From Euglena gracilis (Eukaryota; Euglenida; Euglenophyceae; Euglenales): a stretch of DNA of 64,000 bases. The stretch lies in contig CP154957.1 in NCBI GenBank assembly GCA_039621445.1, positions 5,264,504-5,328,503 of the forward strand, read 5' to 3'. This document shows positions 60,342 to 64,000 of the stretch, piece after piece; the stretch's first letter is position 1, and each line of letters begins with the position of its first letter. Under the pieces are notes generated by a model. It saw only the letters and a program-made list of their open reading frames with translations. It was not told the origin of the DNA and ran no database searches. The translations under genes and the position numbers were made by a program.

Positions 60342-60746
60342 CAAGGTTGACGGCTTGTTTTTTTTTGAAACAAAAAAAACATGTTTTTTAAAAAAAAACA
60401 AAAAAAACGTCATGGAGGGTTTGGGTGAAAAAAAATTTTGAACGTTTTTTTAAAGGAAAAAGGTCATTTTTTATCTCTGCAGCTTCGCAGTCCGTAAAGG
60501 GTGATGGCTTTCACATGAACCATCATTTCAGTATTTTTGGATGAAGGGTCTGGAAAAACTAAAAAAAACGTCACTTTGATGACCAAAAACATGACTTTAG
60601 AACCTTTTCCTAAAAAAATGGCCATTTCGCAAGGAAAAAGGTCAATTTTTGCTTTTTCAAAAAAAACATGTTTTTTTGCGTTTTTTTTTTAAAAAAACAT
60701 GTTTTTTTGTTTTTTTTTAAAAAAAACAAAAAAAACGTCAACCCTG
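60342..60746 (+). mobile_element. hAT-like MITE, copy 2
   Basis: 405 bp with ends CAAGGTTGACGG and CGTCAACCCTG, flanked by the 8-bp duplication cttccctg (60334-60341 and 60747-60754). The empty site is preserved in gene copy 1, where cgccccttccctgtcgttg is uninterrupted (near 55080-55096). Inserted 17 bp after the stop codon of gene copy 2. Near-identical to 46603-47017. Confidence 0.93.
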
Positions 60747-60906
60747 CTTCCCTGTCGTTGTGCCAAGGCAACCTAGCCTTCTTGTTGTCGTCTTCTTCGT
60801 GTTGTAGAGTGCCCCCGACCCGCCTCACCCGTTGAGGACCACCCGGCCTCTCAGCCGCACGCCGATTTTTCCTGATAGCGATTTTCGTTTCTTGCTGGGG
60901 GTTGCC

Positions 60907-61060
60907 ACAGATGCCCTCACTGAAAACGTGCCTGAACACAGATGCCTTCACTGAAAACGTGTCATTGCCACAAATGCCCTCATTGAAAACGTGCCTGAAC
61001 ACAGATGCCTTCACTGAAAACGTGTCATTGCCACAAATGCCCTCATTGAAAACGTGTTCA
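60907..61060. repeat. ctgaaaacgtg repeat array d
   Basis: Same units as array b, downstream of gene copy 2, ending in the same ttcatgaccacgaatttcag junction. Confidence 0.9.
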
Positions 61061-61399
61061 TGACCACGAATTTCAGGGCAGGCATTTGGCGGGCTGAACA
61101 CGTTTTTAAATCATTTTGGGGGGCAAATCCCTTGTGTTGCTCAACTGTTCAAGGGCCCCAAAATCACCAAATCCCTTATGTCACGTAGTGATTTTGGAGT
61201 GTATTTTCGCATCAGTAATCAATATTAATTTTTCTTAGTTTTGTTTTCTTTGTATTTGAAGGCCTAAAACATCAAAAAAAATTCGATTTTTTTTGATAGG
61301 GGGGGGGCGAGGTCGTGGGGTGGGCCGACCCTAGGGTCGGCCCACGACCCTAGGATGGGCGACCCTAGGGTCGGCCCACTGCGACCCTAGCGACCTTAG

Positions 61400-62745
61400 C
61401 GACTTTAGCGACCCTAGGGTCGTATTGGGCCGACCCTAGGGTCGGCCCACTACCCCCCCCCCCCCCAGGCCAGATCTACCATCATCAACTTTTCAGGTTC
61501 TGAATTGCAGCGGCGGCCTTCGGCCAGGTGGCCTTCGGCCAGGCGGCCTTCGGGGTGCATGGCGGTAGACTGGGGGGGGGAGGGGTAGTCGGCCGACTAA
61601 TGGTCGGTAGCTAGTCGGCGAGACGGGGTGGGGGGGGGTATTGGGCAGTCGGCCGACTTTCGGGTTCTGAATTGCCGCGGCCCTCGGCGTTCGGCCTTCG
61701 GCCAGGCGGCCTTCGGGGCGCATGGCGGTGGACTGAGGGGGGGGGTTGTCGGCCGACTAATGGTCGGTAGCTGGTCGGCGAGACGGGGTGGGGGGTATTG
61801 GGTAGTTGGCCGACTACCCACTCTCATGTACTAACGGGTCAGTGCCGCCGACGTTTAAGTCTCCCCCATGAAGAAAATCCTATGCAAACGAGTGGTGGTC
61901 ATAAAAATGGTCTGTGGCGGGCCTAAATCACCTGGAAATGGTCCGGATGTGTCCAAATAAGTGTCTTACACCAAAATAAACACGAAATTTGGTCAGAACA
62001 AAAAAATAGCAACACTTGCCTATAAAAACCAACGATGTTCTAGTCCTGGCGAGCTTGTGTTGGAGGCCATCGGGTTAGGAGGTGCAGTTGGGCGCAGTGG
62101 AATACAACATTGCACACATAGCAGGTCCACGTGCAGACCCAGCGGACCACACAGCGAACTATATCATATGGTTGCACCCCCAGATGGAAATCTTTGGTCG
62201 GTGGGGGTCGGTGGGCCCTTGATGGGGGTCCGGAGGGGTAAAAAAACCAATGATGAAACAGGGATTACATGAAAATCCTTTAGAAATGCAAGCATTCTGC
62301 ATCACGAGAGGCAGGAAACTCCTCCCACCCCCATCTGAACCTCAAATAACAAAATCCCTTCTGAGTTGGCAACATACTCGGGGGCTAAGTTGTTTTTGTG
62401 GCTCACTTTGGCATAGGCGGGGGGGGGGGCTCCGCCCCCTGCACCCCCCCCCTCAAATAACGAAATTCCCTCTATGTTGGCAACATGCTTGAGTGCTAAG
62501 TCTTTTTTGTGCAAAATTTTGCAATTATATTAAAAACGTGTTCAGCCCGCCAAATGCCTGCCCTGAAATTCGTGGTCATGAACACGTTTTCAATGAGGGC
62601 ATTTGTGGCAATGACACGTTTTCAGTGAAGGCATCTGTGTTCAGGCACGTTTTCAATGAGGGCATTTGTGGCAATGACACGTTTTCAGTGAAGGCATCTG
62701 TGTTCAGGCACGTTTTCAGTGAGGGCATCTGTGGCAACCCCCAGC
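61400..62745 (-). repeat. right arm of the 1.35-kb inverted repeat
   Basis: Reverse complement of 55226-56577 with very few differences. Its outer edge (ggcaacccccagcag) leads into the tandem repeat copy 2 at 62748. Confidence 0.9.
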
Positions 62746-62747
62746 AG

Positions 62748-63193
62748 TTTTGGGGGGCAAGTCCCTTGTGTTTTCAAATTGTTTTGGGGGGCAAATCCCT
62801 TGTGTTGTCCAACTGATCGAGGGCCCGAAAATAATAAAATCCCTTGTGTTTCCAAGTCGTTTTGGGGGGCAAATCCCTTGTGTTGTTCAACCGATCGAGG
62901 GCCCCAAAATAATAAAATCCCTTGTGTCTCCAAGTCGTTTTGGGGGACAAATCCCTTGCGTTTCCAAGTCGTTTTTGGGGGCAAATCACTTGTGTTGTCC
63001 AACCGATCGAGGGCCCCAAAATTATAAAACCCCTTGTGTCTCCAAGTCGTTTTGGGGGCAAATCCCTTGTGTTTCCAAATCGTTTTGGGGGGTAAATCCG
63101 TTGTGTTGTTCAATTGATCGAGGGCCCAAAAATAACAAAATCTCTTGTGTCTCCAAGTCGTTTTGGGGGGCAAGTCCGTTGTGGTTTCTATAC
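62748..63193 (+). repeat. tandem repeat with cccttgtgt units, copy 2
   Basis: Near-identical to 58757-59202. With what follows it forms a direct repeat of at least 1.25 kb that continues to the window end. Confidence 0.88.
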
Positions 63194-63303
63194 ACAAATT
63201 GTGGCTGAGCCCATCAGCCTGAAAACGTGTTCAGCCAGGGGGCCCCCGAAGGGGGCCCCCTGAACACGTTTTCAGGCTGAAATCTGGGCTCAGCCACAAT
63301 TTG
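63194..63303. repeat. near-perfect palindrome, copy 3
   Basis: Same as copy 2, including the left-arm deletion, so copies 2 and 3 share a recent ancestor. Confidence 0.9.
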
Positions 63304-63419
63304 TTTAAAAACGTGTTCAGAGCCCGCCAAATGCCTGCCCTGAAATTCGTGGTCATGATTCACGCAAGGGGTCAAAAACGCGAATTTGTGAAATTCGGAC
63401 CCAAAAAACGGCGCCCTCA

Positions 63420-63557
63420 TTGAAAACGTGCCTGAACACAATGCCTTCACTGAAAACGTGTCATTGCCACAAATGCCCTCACTGAAAACGTGCCTGAACA
63501 CAGATGCCTTCACTGAAAACGTGTCATTGCCACAAATGCCCTCACTGAAAACGTGTC

Positions 63558-63562
<5 letters not shown>
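63420..63562. repeat. ctgaaaacgtg repeat array e
   Basis: Same units and order as array c, preceding gene copy 3. Confidence 0.9.
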
Positions 63563-63590
<28 letters not shown>

Positions 63591-63607
63591 CCCTCAGCCT
63601 TGCCAAT

Positions 63608-64000
63608 ATGGCCAAACGCACGGCAAACTTTGTTAATGGTCTTTTGCCACCCCCTAGGACGGAACTGTTCCTGGCTGCTCTCGCGGTATACCAGCAAGAT
63701 GCCAAGAAGCCGAAGGTTGACCCCCTTCATGGCACCTTGCTGGCACAGGGCAACACAAAGAAAAAGTCCGGCTCCGTGGGTGCAGAGCTTGCTGCTGTTG
63801 CCAACTGTTTGGAGTTCGCCAAACTGTGTCAACATCGGCAAGCCTCTTATCCTGAGCTGGATGCTTTCTTTGTTGCCTGGACGGGATGGGAGCTGGAACC
63901 CAGCCTGTTGTTCGATGAGGCGAGCGTCATCGAACAATGTGTGGCTCAACGTGAGCAGCAGTCGGGAACTTTGTTCGTTTCAGGGAATCGTTCGGCAACC
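63608..64000 (+). CDS. subtelomeric N-domain gene, copy 3 (cut by window end)
   Basis: ATG at 63608. Same protein as copy 2 through FVSGNRSAT, one Pro codon shorter in the LLPPPP run (3-bp in-frame deletion). A 25-nt T run and ccctcag precede it, again like a splice acceptor. The PHD part would lie beyond 64000. The copy is intact as far as visible, which argues for selection or very recent duplication. Confidence 0.72.
   Translation, partial: MAKRTANFVNGLLPPPRTELFLAALAVYQQDAKKPKVDPLHGTLLAQGNTKKKSGSVGAELAAVANCLEFAKLCQHRQASYPELDAFFVAWTGWELEPSLLFDEASVIEQCVAQREQQSGTLFVSGNRSAT

Noticed and set aside
1-64000. tRNA and rRNA genes
   Set aside because: I looked for tRNA T-loop and anticodon patterns and conserved rRNA blocks by eye and found none I could support; a covariance search was not possible.

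Overview
This window looks like a nuclear chromosome end, or a near-end region, of a microbial eukaryote. The signs are spliced genes with short GT-AG introns (47 and 49 nt), TTAGGG-type degenerate telomere-like tracts, a 71-bp satellite, and a dense layering of retrotransposons, DNA transposons and foldback repeats. I could not fix the lineage from sequence alone. Many long G or C runs make exact lengths and local assembly uncertain.

Layout. (1) 1-8.3 kb: one long reading frame of unknown function with several CxxC knuckles, split by an LTR retrotransposon at 638-5904. That element has 587-bp LTRs, a 4-bp target duplication, a primer site like initiator tRNA-Met, and no recognisable genes of its own. 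(2) 8.3-13.6 kb: mostly noncoding, with a perfect 60-bp inverted repeat and two weak minus-strand ORFs. (3) 13.6-25.1 kb: a decayed GC-rich Ty3/gypsy chromovirus pol (protease remnant, RT, RNase H, integrase, chromodomain) between two about 1.12-kb direct repeats. These are either its LTRs or a segmental duplication. The right repeat carries a Tc1/mariner-like insertion with an empty-site counterpart in the left repeat. (4) 23.4-28.0 kb: two inverted copies of that foldback Tc1-like element, each carrying a nested element. (5) 28.6-45.0 kb, minus strand: a CLPB/SKD3-type AAA+ disaggregase gene whose later introns are swollen by repeats. One intron holds a decayed Penelope-like retroelement with RT, CCCH fingers, an OTU protease-like domain, a J-domain and an NPGP motif. 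(6) 45.1-46 kb, plus strand: the first exons of homogentisate 1,2-dioxygenase, divergent from CLPB across a 175-bp gap. (7) 46-50 kb: hAT-like MITE, telomere-like tracts and palindromes. (8) 50.1-54.2 kb: 71-bp satellite. (9) 54.2-64 kb: a recently duplicated subtelomeric mosaic with three copies of a small gene. Its N-terminal domain matches the start of the Penelope-like element in the CLPB intron, and two copies have a PHD finger after it.

The two housekeeping genes (CLPB, HGD) are the only clear host genes. Most of the rest is mobile DNA at several ages: decayed chromovirus and Penelope-like pol genes, and young insertions with perfect target duplications. The strongest candidate for something undescribed is the link between the RT-OTU-J-domain retroelement and the subtelomeric N-domain/PHD family.
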